Below, piece by piece: positions 16,790 through 25,453 of a DNA stretch of 52,766 nucleotides. Numbering within the stretch: the first letter of the stretch is position 1; each line of letters opens with the position of its first letter. Made by a program: the position numbers and the translations under genes. This DNA is from UM-FILTER-40-17 sp032251335 (lineage in GTDB: Bacteria; Bacteroidota; Bacteroidia; Flavobacteriales; Flavobacteriaceae): the NCBI GenBank assembly GCA_032251335.1, contig JAVVDW010000018.1, positions 1 through 52,766 on the forward strand, in the 5' to 3' direction. The notes below the pieces were generated by a model. The model saw only the letters and a program-made list of their open reading frames with translations. It did no database searches and was not told where the DNA came from.

Positions 16790-18181
16790 ATGTCGTCGCA
16801 TTACGAAGCACCCATCAGAAAACCACTAGTCCTCGGAGATAAATCTTATCACGACGTCTCTGTTGACGTAGCCGCGCCGGTAGAAGGCAGAGCCAACAAA
16901 CAGTGGTGGATTGTATTCTCGATAGCCCTCGCAGCTTTTCTATACGGTTTGGGTTGTATTATTTACACCATATCTACCGGGATAGGTGTTTGGGGTCTCA
17001 ACAAGACAGTGGGTTGGGCCTGGGACATTACCAACTTTGTTTGGTGGGTTGGTATCGGTCATGCAGGAACCTTAATCTCGGCGGTTTTATTGCTATTCAG
17101 GCAAAAATGGAGAATGGCCATCAACAGGTCCGCAGAAGCAATGACTATTTTTTCAGTCGTTCAGGCCGGTTTGTTTCCCATCATCCACATGGGTCGTCCG
17201 TGGTTGGGATATTGGGTGTTGCCCATTCCAAATCAGTTTGGCTCGCTTTGGGTAAACTTTAACTCACCGCTTCTTTGGGACGTGTTTGCCATCTCTACGT
17301 ATCTCTCTGTTTCGCTTGTTTTTTGGTGGACGGGTTTGCTGCCCGATTTTGCCATGATTAGAGACCGTGCGGTCAAGCCTTTTCAAAAAAGAATTTACAG
17401 CATCGTGAGTTTTGGTTGGAGTGGACGTGCTAAAGACTGGCAGCGATTTGAAGAAGTTTCCCTAGTCTTGGCCGGTTTGGCTACACCTCTCGTACTTTCT
17501 GTACATACCATTGTATCATTTGACTTTGCTACTTCGGTGATTCCCGGTTGGCATACAACCATTTTCCCACCTTATTTTGTGGCGGGTGCCGTCTTTTCCG
17601 GTTTTGCTATGGTAAATACCTTGCTCATCATCATGCGGAAGGTGTCTCACTTAGAAGAATACATCACGGTTCAACACATCGAACTGATGAATATCGTTAT
17701 CATGATCACGGGTTCCATCGTAGGTGTGGCTTATATTACAGAGCTTTTTATAGCTTGGTACTCGGGTGTGGAATACGAACAATACGCCTTTCTAAACAGA
17801 GCTACAGGGCCATACTGGTGGGCGTATTGGTCAATGATGACTTGTAATGTGTTTTCACCTCAGTTTATGTGGTTTAAGAAGTTGCGCACAAGCATCATGT
17901 TCTCGTTTATCATCTCTATTGTAGTAAACATCGGTATGTGGTTTGAGCGATTTGTCATTATAGTTACCTCATTGCACAGAGATTATTTGCCTTCATCCTG
18001 GACTATGTTTTCGCCCAGTTTTGTGGACATAGGTATTTTTATCGGGACCATCGGGTTCTTCTTTGTGTTGTTCTTGTTGTATTCCAGAACTTTCCCTGTC
18101 ATTGCACAGGCTGAGGTCAAGACTATATTGAAATCTTCCGGAGAAAAATATAAAAAATTAAGAGACAAAGATCATGAGTAA
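16790..18181 (+). CDS. actC: alternative complex III membrane subunit ActC (NrfD-like)
   Basis: This 463-residue polytopic protein of the NrfD/PsrC family has about ten hydrophobic helices; the quinol-binding subunit of ACIII is of this type. Recognisable segments are WGLNKTVGWAWDITNFVWWVGIGHAGTLISA split over the first helices, GRPWLGYW and the C-terminal SPSFVDIGIFIGTIG. It faces ActF, its structural relative, in the complex. Its 3' end overlaps the actD start by 8 bases (ATGAGTAA). Confidence 0.94.
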   Translation: MSSHYEAPIRKPLVLGDKSYHDVSVDVAAPVEGRANKQWWIVFSIALAAFLYGLGCIIYTISTGIGVWGLNKTVGWAWDITNFVWWVGIGHAGTLISAVLLLFRQKWRMAINRSAEAMTIFSVVQAGLFPIIHMGRPWLGYWVLPIPNQFGSLWVNFNSPLLWDVFAISTYLSVSLVFWWTGLLPDFAMIRDRAVKPFQKRIYSIVSFGWSGRAKDWQRFEEVSLVLAGLATPLVLSVHTIVSFDFATSVIPGWHTTIFPPYFVAGAVFSGFAMVNTLLIIMRKVSHLEEYITVQHIELMNIVIMITGSIVGVAYITELFIAWYSGVEYEQYAFLNRATGPYWWAYWSMMTCNVFSPQFMWFKKLRTSIMFSFIISIVVNIGMWFERFVIIVTSLHRDYLPSSWTMFSPSFVDIGIFIGTIGFFFVLFLLYSRTFPVIAQAEVKTILKSSGEKYKKLRDKDHE

Positions 18182-18698
18182 CAAAGTCATTCATGCGCTG
18201 TACAACGACGACGACATTTTATTGGACGCCGTCAAAGAACTCAAGAACGCGCACTATCATATCGAGGAAATTTACACGCCTTTCCCTGTTCACGGATTAG
18301 ACAAAGCGATGGGTTTGGCGCCAACCAGAATTGCCATCACTTCCTTTATGTACGGATGTTTGGGTTTGACGGTAGCCATCGTGATGATGAATTACATTAT
18401 GATTACAGATTGGCCCCAAGACATCGGCGGCAAGCCTAGTTTTAGTTACATAGAAAATATGCCGGCGTTCGTGCCCATCATGTTTGAACTTACGGTGTTT
18501 TTTGCAGCGCATTTGATGGTTATTACTTTCTATATGAGAAGTAAATTATGGCCGTTTAAAAAAGCAGAAAACCCCGATCCGAGAACAACAGATGACCATT
18601 TTCTGGTAGCTTTGGAGGCAACAGGCGATGATGAAGCGTTGACAAAACTGCTTCAAAAAACCGGTGCTATTGAAATCAAAACAGTTGAAAAGCATTAA
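18174..18698 (+). CDS. actD: alternative complex III subunit ActD (DUF3341)
   Basis: This 174-residue protein has a short soluble N-terminal part (ALYNDDDILLDAVKELKNAHYHIEEIYTPFP split by usual DUF3341 spacing), then two transmembrane helices around a loop with IGGKPSFSY and PAFVPIMFELTVFFAAH. A cytoplasmic tail follows. DUF3341 is the standard ActD of ACIII. It overlaps actC and is 10 bases before actE. Confidence 0.92.
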   Translation: MSNKVIHALYNDDDILLDAVKELKNAHYHIEEIYTPFPVHGLDKAMGLAPTRIAITSFMYGCLGLTVAIVMMNYIMITDWPQDIGGKPSFSYIENMPAFVPIMFELTVFFAAHLMVITFYMRSKLWPFKKAENPDPRTTDDHFLVALEATGDDEALTKLLQKTGAIEIKTVEKH

Positions 18699-18708
18699 GA
18701 AAAGGACT

Positions 18709-19260
18709 ATGAACCAATTTTTTAAATTATTTTTAGCGGTACTTGTCATGGTAGCCATACAGGCTTGTCAAGACACCTCAAGACCCAACTACCAGTTTAT
18801 GCCCAATATGTACGAACCGGTAGGATATGAAACGTATGGGAAATCTGATGCTTTTACCAACGGCATTGAAGCGCAGCTTCCCGTTTCCAACACCATTAGC
18901 AGAGGCTTTGTGCCTTACGAATACGAAAATTCACCGGAAGGCTACAATGCGGCGCGAGACAGTCTCTTTTCTCCACTTGAAAAGAATGAAGAAAATCTTG
19001 CCAAGGGCAAAGCGTTGTTTACCATTTACTGTGCTGTTTGCCACGGCGATAAAGGAGATGGTCAAGGAATTTTGGTAAAGAACGAAAAGTTTTTGGGCGT
19101 ACCCAGCTATGCCGACAGACCCATCACCGAAGGCAGTATTTATCACGTGTTGATGTACGGAATCAATTCTATGGGATCGCACGCCTCGCAAATAAACAGA
19201 ACGGAGCGTTGGCAAGTGGTGCAATATGTGCAAAAGCTAAAAGCAGATTTGACCAATTAA
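18709..19260 (+). CDS. actE: alternative complex III subunit ActE, monoheme cytochrome c lipoprotein
   Basis: Starting at the ATG at 18709 gives 183 residues with a lipoprotein signal (LAVLVMVAIQACQD, Cys about 19) and one heme motif CAVCHGDKGDGQG. A Met ligand candidate is in GINSMGSHAS. Family members sit at the periplasmic side and accept electrons from ActA. The position between actD and actF is standard. Confidence 0.93.
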   Translation: MNQFFKLFLAVLVMVAIQACQDTSRPNYQFMPNMYEPVGYETYGKSDAFTNGIEAQLPVSNTISRGFVPYEYENSPEGYNAARDSLFSPLEKNEENLAKGKALFTIYCAVCHGDKGDGQGILVKNEKFLGVPSYADRPITEGSIYHVLMYGINSMGSHASQINRTERWQVVQYVQKLKADLTN

Positions 19261-19284
19261 ATAGACCTAAAAGCATAACTGACT

Positions 19285-20592
19285 ATGTTTACTTTTTCAA
19301 ATAAACTCAAACTTTTTTCCCTCATCTTTATAGTGGTGGGTGCGCTGGGCATAGCCGCAGGATTTTTTACGGCTCCAAAAACTTTGGATGATGTAAGAGC
19401 ATTAAATGCCGGACACGAAACCGAACACCTAGTCGTACCGACAGAAGAAGGCGGACATGCAACAGAGGGTTCGCATGCAGCTGCAGCACACGATGATGCG
19501 CATTTGGAGCATCAATTGCACCAGCTTCAAAACAGACCTTGGGCAGCTGTTTACGTAGCCGCCATTTTCTTTGCACTCTTGTCTTTGGGCGTTTTGGCTT
19601 TTTATGCGGTACAACACGCTTCACAAGCCGGTTGGTCTCCTGTTTTGTTCAGGGTTATGGAAGGTTTGTCCAGCTACGTGCTTCCGGGTGCCATTATTGT
19701 CTTTTTGATTGCCTTAGCTTCAGGTCATCATCTGTTTATTTGGCGCGATGCAGAAGTGGTTGCGCATGATGAGATTATCCAAAATAAATCAGGTTTTTTA
19801 AACATGACGACTTTTATTATTATGAGTGTGGTTTTTATTGCCGGCTGGGCGGGATATCAATACATATCCAGACGTTTCGGTATCCAACAAGACAGTGCAA
19901 CAGAAGACACCTATTTCAAGAAAAATTTTAAATGGTCGGCAGGTTTTTTGGTTTTCTTTATCGTGACGGAGTCTATGATGTCTTGGCTTTGGATTATGTC
20001 TGTAGATCCACATTGGTTTAGTACCTTGTTTGGATGGTATGTGTTTGCGAGTTTCTTTGTTTCCGGCATCACTTCCATAGCTTTGCTTACAATTTTCCTC
20101 AAATCTATGGGATATCTGGAAATTGTTTCTGACAGTCACCTACACGATTTGGCTAAATTTATGTTTGGTATTTCTATATTCTGGACCTATTTGTGGTTCT
20201 CGCAATTCATGCTAATTTGGTACTCAAACATACCCGAAGAAGTCACCTATTTTGTTACTCGTATAGAGGACTACAACCTGCCGTTTTTTGGTATGGTAGT
20301 AATGAATTTTGTCTTTCCGTTGCTGATACTAATGAACAGCGATTTTAAACGATATACTTGGATTATTGTTATGGCCGGTGTGGTAATCCTTTCCGGACAT
20401 TACATCGATTTTTTCAATATGATTATGCCGGCAACCGTGGGTGACCAATGGTTTATAGGCGTGCCTGAAATTGGCGCCCTTATGTTTTTCTTTGGCCTGT
20501 TTTTGTTTGTGGTTTTCAACACCCTTTCAAAAGCGCCGTTGTTGGTCAAAAGAAATCCTTTTATTCATGAAAGTGAACATTTTCACTACTAA
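19285..20592 (+). CDS. actF: alternative complex III membrane subunit ActF
   Basis: This 435-residue polytopic protein, related to ActC, has about ten helices. The N-terminal region carries a His/Glu/Ala-rich periplasmic insertion (residues about 45-80) after the first helix. Conserved ActF segments include SYVLPGAIIVFLIALASG, WFSQFMLIWYSNIPEE and FPLLILMNSD. It completes the ACIII membrane part. The coxB start follows 27 bases on, linking complex III and oxidase in one transcript. Confidence 0.93.
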   Translation: MFTFSNKLKLFSLIFIVVGALGIAAGFFTAPKTLDDVRALNAGHETEHLVVPTEEGGHATEGSHAAAAHDDAHLEHQLHQLQNRPWAAVYVAAIFFALLSLGVLAFYAVQHASQAGWSPVLFRVMEGLSSYVLPGAIIVFLIALASGHHLFIWRDAEVVAHDEIIQNKSGFLNMTTFIIMSVVFIAGWAGYQYISRRFGIQQDSATEDTYFKKNFKWSAGFLVFFIVTESMMSWLWIMSVDPHWFSTLFGWYVFASFFVSGITSIALLTIFLKSMGYLEIVSDSHLHDLAKFMFGISIFWTYLWFSQFMLIWYSNIPEEVTYFVTRIEDYNLPFFGMVVMNFVFPLLILMNSDFKRYTWIIVMAGVVILSGHYIDFFNMIMPATVGDQWFIGVPEIGALMFFFGLFLFVVFNTLSKAPLLVKRNPFIHESEHFHY

Positions 20593-20619
20593 TACTAACC
20601 TTCAAGCAGCTATTTGACG

Positions 20620-21678
20620 ATGACAGGTCTTTTAACGATTTTCGCGGTAATACTTTTAGGAATAGCCATTTGGCAATTGGTCAAAATTTATGATTTGTCG
20701 CATGCGAAAGCAGACAATACACAAGTGGCCACAGAAAAAGACAACCACATCAACGGCTTGTTGATGATGGCTTTTCTGGTTTTCCTTCACGGATTTACAA
20801 TTTATTCCATGTTCAAATGGGGCGATGTGCTCTTGCCGGAATCCGCTTCAGCGCACGGGAAAGATGTAGATCAACTCATGCTCATTACTTTTGTGGTGAT
20901 TTTTATCGTGCAAGCCATCACACAAGCACTCTTGCATTACTTTGCCTATAAATACAAAGGGGAAGAAGGCAAAAAAGCACTCTTCTATGCAGATAACGAC
21001 AGGCTCGAATTTATTTGGACGATTATCCCGGTGATCACTTTGGCCGGTTTGATTATCTACGGACTTTGGACGTGGACCAACATCATGAAAATCAACGAAA
21101 ATGACGATCCAATTTTTGTAGAGATTTACGCACAGCAATTTAACTGGAAAGTTCGATATGCCGGAGCAGACAACACCTTAGGTCTGGCAAATGTCCGCTA
21201 TGTGGAAGGCGCCAATGTGATGGGAGCAGATATGTCTGACCCCAACGCACACGATGATATTGTAAGCACACAAGAGCTACGCCTGCCCAAAGGCAGAAAA
21301 ATTATATTCAAAATGCGTTCTCAAGACGTATTACATTCCGCTTTTATGCCTTTCTTTAGAGCGCAGATGAACACCGTACCCGGTATGGTCACGCAGTTTT
21401 CTTTCACGCCGGATAAAACGACAGAAGAGGCCAGACAAAGTCTTGAAATCATAGAAAAGGTAGCTACCATCAACAAAATTAGAACCGAAAAGAACATACA
21501 ATTGCAAGCCGAAGGCAAGGAGACCTTAGATCCTTATAAATTTGACTATTTGTTGTTGTGCAACAAAATTTGTGGCGCTTCTCACTACAATATGCAATTA
21601 AAAATTGTTGTGGACACCGAGGAAGGATTTAACCAATGGTTGTCTGAACAAAAAACCTTAGCCGAAGTGCTTCAATAA
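20620..21678 (+). CDS. coxB: cytochrome c oxidase subunit II with CuA site
   Basis: This 352-residue subunit II has an N-terminal membrane region with three hydrophobic segments and a C-terminal cupredoxin domain. CuA ligands are all visible: HSAF (His), CNKICGASHYNM (two Cys, His, Met). It accepts electrons from cytochrome c or directly from ACIII. A run DKTTEEARQSLEIIEK to DPYKFDYLLL is an insertion typical of Bacteroidota. I start at the ATG at 20620; a TTG two codons earlier also exists. Confidence 0.94.
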   Translation: MTGLLTIFAVILLGIAIWQLVKIYDLSHAKADNTQVATEKDNHINGLLMMAFLVFLHGFTIYSMFKWGDVLLPESASAHGKDVDQLMLITFVVIFIVQAITQALLHYFAYKYKGEEGKKALFYADNDRLEFIWTIIPVITLAGLIIYGLWTWTNIMKINENDDPIFVEIYAQQFNWKVRYAGADNTLGLANVRYVEGANVMGADMSDPNAHDDIVSTQELRLPKGRKIIFKMRSQDVLHSAFMPFFRAQMNTVPGMVTQFSFTPDKTTEEARQSLEIIEKVATINKIRTEKNIQLQAEGKETLDPYKFDYLLLCNKICGASHYNMQLKIVVDTEEGFNQWLSEQKTLAEVLQ

Positions 21679-21712
21679 ATGACTCACCAAAAACGATACT
21701 AAAGAGAAAGAT

Positions 21713-23506
21713 ATGTCAGCAAGTACACAAGCCTCAGATCACACACACGATCACGACCATGGTCATCACCATAAAGAGACTTTCATCACCAAATATATTT
21801 TCAGTCAGGATCACAAAATGATTTCTAAACAATATCTCATTACAGGGATATTTATGGGAATCATAGGTGTGGCCATGTCCATGCTATTCAGACTGCAACT
21901 TGCCTGGCCCGAAGAAAAGTTTAAAGTCTTCGAAATATTTTTGGGTAAGTGGGCGCCCGAGGGTGTGATGGATCCCAATATATATTTGGCCTTGGTGACG
22001 ATTCACGGTACCATCATGGTGTTTTTTGTACTTACCGCAGGATTGAGTGGTACGTTTAGCAACTTGCTCATTCCACTGCAAATTGGCGCTAGAGATATGG
22101 CCTCAGGCTTTTTGAACATGATTTCCTACTGGCTGTTTTTTCTATCCAGTGTTATCATGGTTCTTTCTCTTTTTGTAGAGGCAGGTCCTGCCGCCGCCGG
22201 TTGGACAATTTACCCACCATTGAGTGCCCTACCGCAAGCCATGCCAGGATCTGGTGCGGGTATGACACTTTGGTTGGTTTCTATGGCCATCTTTATTGCA
22301 TCTTCTTTGTTAGGTTCGCTAAACTACATCGCTACTGTTTTGAATCTTAGAACCAAAGGCATGTCCATGACGCGTTTGCCACTGACCATTTGGGCATTTT
22401 TTATAACAGCTATCATCGGCGTTGTTTCTTTCCCTGTGCTATTGTCCGCAGCGCTCATGTTGATTATGGATAGAAGTTTTGGCACTTCTTTTTTCTTGTC
22501 AGATATTTTTATACAGGGCGAAGTACTTCACTATCAAGGCGGTTCGCCTGTGTTGTTCGAGCACCTTTTTTGGTTCTTAGGTCACCCGGAGGTATATATT
22601 GTTATCCTTCCTGCTATGGGCATCGTTTCCGAAGTTTTGGCTACGGGGGCACGCAAACCCATTTTTGGCTATAGGGCTATGATTGCTTCCATCTTGGCCA
22701 TCGCGTTTTTATCCACCATTGTTTGGGGTCACCATATGTTTGTATCCGGGATGAATCCGTTCTTGGGTTCCGTATTTACGTTCACCACGCTCCTTATCGC
22801 TATCCCATCGGCCATCAAAGCCTTTAACTGGATTACCACACTTTGGAAAGGAAATCTACAGCTCAACCCGGCCATGTTATTCTCCATAGGTTTTGTATCA
22901 ACTTTTATTTCCGGGGGGTTAACAGGAATCATCTTAGGTGACAGTACGCTCGATATCAATGTGCACGACACCTATTTTGTGGTGGCACATTTCCACTTGG
23001 TGATGGGCGTTTCTGCGATCTACGGTATGTTTGCCGGTGTGTATCATTGGTTCCCAAAAATGTTTGGACGTATGATGAATAAAAACTTAGGCTATATTCA
23101 CTTTTGGGTGACAGCCGTTTGTGCTTATGGTGTCTTTTTGCCCATGCACTTTATCGGCATGGCAGGTTTACCAAGACGATATTACACCAACACAGCCTTC
23201 CCGTATTTCGATGATTTGGCAAATATCAACGTGATTATTACCGTTTTTGCCCTGATTGGAGGCGCTGTTCAACTCGTTTTTATATACAACTTTTTTAGCA
23301 GTATTTTTTACGGCAAAAAAGCAGTACAAAACCCATGGCGTTCCAATACCATGGAATGGACTACACCTGTAGAGCATATACACGGAAACTGGCCCGGTGA
23401 AATTCCACACGTACATAGATGGGCATACGATTACAGCAAGCCCGGCGCAGCGGACGATTTTATACCACAAACGATTCCTATGAAAAAAGGAGAGACAGAA
23501 CACTAA
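21713..23506 (+). CDS. coxA: cytochrome c oxidase subunit I (A1-type)
   Basis: This 597-residue protein with twelve helices is the heme-copper catalytic subunit that reduces oxygen and pumps protons. It has the A1 motif GHPEVYIVILP (Glu of the D channel, CuB His, cross-linked Tyr), HHMFVSGMNP (two CuB His) and HDTYFVVAHFHLVMG (heme ligands). The N terminus is unusually His/Asp-rich before the first helix, a possible metal-binding tail. No subunit III or IV gene follows; ruvB comes next after a terminator, so those subunits must be encoded elsewhere. Confidence 0.96.
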   Translation: MSASTQASDHTHDHDHGHHHKETFITKYIFSQDHKMISKQYLITGIFMGIIGVAMSMLFRLQLAWPEEKFKVFEIFLGKWAPEGVMDPNIYLALVTIHGTIMVFFVLTAGLSGTFSNLLIPLQIGARDMASGFLNMISYWLFFLSSVIMVLSLFVEAGPAAAGWTIYPPLSALPQAMPGSGAGMTLWLVSMAIFIASSLLGSLNYIATVLNLRTKGMSMTRLPLTIWAFFITAIIGVVSFPVLLSAALMLIMDRSFGTSFFLSDIFIQGEVLHYQGGSPVLFEHLFWFLGHPEVYIVILPAMGIVSEVLATGARKPIFGYRAMIASILAIAFLSTIVWGHHMFVSGMNPFLGSVFTFTTLLIAIPSAIKAFNWITTLWKGNLQLNPAMLFSIGFVSTFISGGLTGIILGDSTLDINVHDTYFVVAHFHLVMGVSAIYGMFAGVYHWFPKMFGRMMNKNLGYIHFWVTAVCAYGVFLPMHFIGMAGLPRRYYTNTAFPYFDDLANINVIITVFALIGGAVQLVFIYNFFSSIFYGKKAVQNPWRSNTMEWTTPVEHIHGNWPGEIPHVHRWAYDYSKPGAADDFIPQTIPMKKGETEH

Positions 23507-23531
23507 AGTCTGCTAACAAAACATTAAAAGT

Positions 23532-23568
23532 GAGTCTTTTTGATTGGTTTCAAAAAGACTCTTTTTTT
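23532..23568 (+). terminator. intrinsic terminator of the act-cox operon
   Basis: GAGTCTTTTTGA and TCAAAAAGACTC form a perfect 12-bp stem with a TTGGTT loop, followed by seven T. It separates coxA from ruvB. Confidence 0.9.
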
Positions 23569-23572
23569 GTAA

Positions 23573-23580
23573 TATCTTTG
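23573..23580 (+). promoter_or_regulatory. -7 promoter element of ruvB
   Basis: TATCTTTG matches TAnnTTTG and ends 5 bases before the ruvB ATG, which predicts a leaderless mRNA. The -33 element is not clear because the terminator hairpin occupies that position. Confidence 0.45.
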
Positions 23581-23585
23581 CGTTC

Positions 23586-24617
23586 ATGAATCCCAATCTA
23601 GATCCATCAGACGATAGTTTCAGTCCTGAAGAACTCGAAAACGAAAAGCAACTCAGACCTTTGCGCTTCGAAGAGTTTCAAGGTCAAGAGCAAATCATGT
23701 CTAATCTCAAGGTTTTTGTCAAGGCTTCCAACCTCAGAAATGACGCGTTGGATCATTTATTATTTCATGGGCCTCCGGGTCTTGGGAAAACCACCCTTGC
23801 ACACATCATAGCCAACGAACTAGGCGTTGGGATTAAAATCACTTCGGGGCCTGTGCTTGACAAACCCGGTGATTTGGCGGGCCTTTTGACCAATCTGGAA
23901 ACACGCGATGTGCTTTTTATTGACGAAATACACCGACTGAGTCCGATTGTAGAAGAATACCTGTATTCGGCCATGGAAGACTTTAAAATTGATATCATGA
24001 TTGAATCCGGACCCAATGCACGTTCCGTTCAATTGTCGCTCAATCCTTTCACTTTGGTGGGTGCTACCACACGTTCCGGTTTGCTTACAGCACCCATGCG
24101 CGCCCGCTTTGGCATCCAAAGCCGTTTGGAATATTACAATCGAGAATACCTGGCAAGTATCATAGAGCGCAGTGCCATGATACTCAAAATTCCGATCAGC
24201 ATGGAAGCAGCCATCGAAATAGCTGGCCGAAGCCGCGGCACGCCCAGAATTGCCAATGCCTTGCTTAGACGTGTACGCGATTTTGCACAAATTGAAGGCA
24301 ACGGAAAAATAGACATCAAAATAGCCAAATACGCACTGCAAGCGTTGAAAGTTGATACTTACGGACTGGACGAAATGGACAACAAAATACTCCTGACCAT
24401 GATAGAAAAATTTAAAGGTGGCCCCGTCGGGATTACCACCCTGGCGACAGCCGTTTCGGAGAATGCCGAAACCATAGAAGAAGTTTACGAGCCGTTTTTG
24501 ATACAGCAAGGCTTTTTGGTACGCACACCCAGAGGTAGAGAAGTCACGGATTTGGCCTACAAACATCTCGGAAAAATAAAACACAACACACAAGGCGGCT
24601 TATTTGGCGCCCAATGA
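23586..24617 (+). CDS. ruvB: Holliday junction branch-migration helicase RuvB
   Basis: This 343-residue AAA+ ATPase drives branch migration with RuvA and RuvC in recombination repair. It has Walker A GPPGLGKTTLAH, Walker B LFIDEIHRL, sensor-1 VGATTRSG, arginine-finger region MRARFG and the C-terminal winged helix ending RTPRGREVTDLAYKHLG. Length is normal. The ATG at 23586 is favoured over an upstream in-frame start inside the terminator. The next gene overlaps its stop by 4 bases (ATGA). Confidence 0.97.
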   Translation: MNPNLDPSDDSFSPEELENEKQLRPLRFEEFQGQEQIMSNLKVFVKASNLRNDALDHLLFHGPPGLGKTTLAHIIANELGVGIKITSGPVLDKPGDLAGLLTNLETRDVLFIDEIHRLSPIVEEYLYSAMEDFKIDIMIESGPNARSVQLSLNPFTLVGATTRSGLLTAPMRARFGIQSRLEYYNREYLASIIERSAMILKIPISMEAAIEIAGRSRGTPRIANALLRRVRDFAQIEGNGKIDIKIAKYALQALKVDTYGLDEMDNKILLTMIEKFKGGPVGITTLATAVSENAETIEEVYEPFLIQQGFLVRTPRGREVTDLAYKHLGKIKHNTQGGLFGAQ

Positions 24618-25450
24618 AAGCAAACATGGACAATAAAAAGAAAAAAGATTCGGCTAAACCCGTTCGAAAACTGACCTACAAACCGATGCCGGAAGCACCG
24701 TTTAAGAAAAAACTGGCGGCTCCAAGCAAACCGAAAGAGGATGACGGTACGATGCGTCTCAATAAATACATAGCAAATTCGGGTAAGTGCTCACGTCGCG
24801 AAGCCGATTTGTATATTTCTTCCGGTAATGTGACCGTCAACGGACAGGTTGTAAACGAACTAGGCTATAAGGTAAAAAGATCAGACGAGGTCCGGTTTGA
24901 CGGTTCTTTAATTATACCCGAAAAGAAAGTGTACGTATTGCTCAATAAACCCGTTGATTTTGTTACCGACCCCAGAGGAGATGAAAAATCTGTTTTTGAT
25001 TTGACCAGGACGGCTTCCAAGTCGTTTTTAAAACCCGTAGGTCGCTTGCACAAAAAAGCATCCGGACTGATACTGCTGACCAATGATATAGAAATGCAAG
25101 TCAAATTGACCAATCATTTGACGCGTGTTAAAAAAGTGTATCATGTGGTTTTAGACAAGAAACTCAAAGGGGTCGATTTTGAAAAAATTGCGGAAGGCGT
25201 CAAATTGGAAGACGGATTTATAAAACCCGAGGCCATCAACTATGTAGAAAACGCATCCGCCAACGAAATTGGGATACAAATACCAACGTCAAAAAACACG
25301 GCCATTCAAAGGTTATTTGAGCATTTTCAATATACGGTTTTGAAGTTGGATCGGGTAATTTTTGCAGATCTGACCAAGAAAGATTTAGACAGAGGCCGGT
25401 GGCGTTATTTGAATGAAAAGGAGATCATCAATCTAAAAAATCTCAAATAA
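24614..25450 (+). CDS. RsuA/RluB-type pseudouridine synthase homologue, catalytic Asp lost
   Basis: This 278-residue protein has a Lys-rich N-terminal tail, an S4 RNA-binding domain (MRLNKYIANSGKCSRREADL, about 50-95) and the pseudouridine synthase fold. The universal catalytic motif GRLDxxTxGLxxLTND reads GRLHKKASGLILLTND: the catalytic Asp is His (CAC for a GAC codon). The downstream motif NRxVRRxF reads NTAIQRLF, so an RNA-contacting Arg run has also decayed. The fold is otherwise complete and the reading frame intact. By family knowledge such a protein should be unable to isomerise uridine; it may be a retained RNA-binding or ribosome-assembly factor. It overlaps ruvB by 4 bases. Confidence 0.88.
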   Translation: MKANMDNKKKKDSAKPVRKLTYKPMPEAPFKKKLAAPSKPKEDDGTMRLNKYIANSGKCSRREADLYISSGNVTVNGQVVNELGYKVKRSDEVRFDGSLIIPEKKVYVLLNKPVDFVTDPRGDEKSVFDLTRTASKSFLKPVGRLHKKASGLILLTNDIEMQVKLTNHLTRVKKVYHVVLDKKLKGVDFEKIAEGVKLEDGFIKPEAINYVENASANEIGIQIPTSKNTAIQRLFEHFQYTVLKLDRVIFADLTKKDLDRGRWRYLNEKEIINLKNLK

Positions 25451-25453
25451 AAT

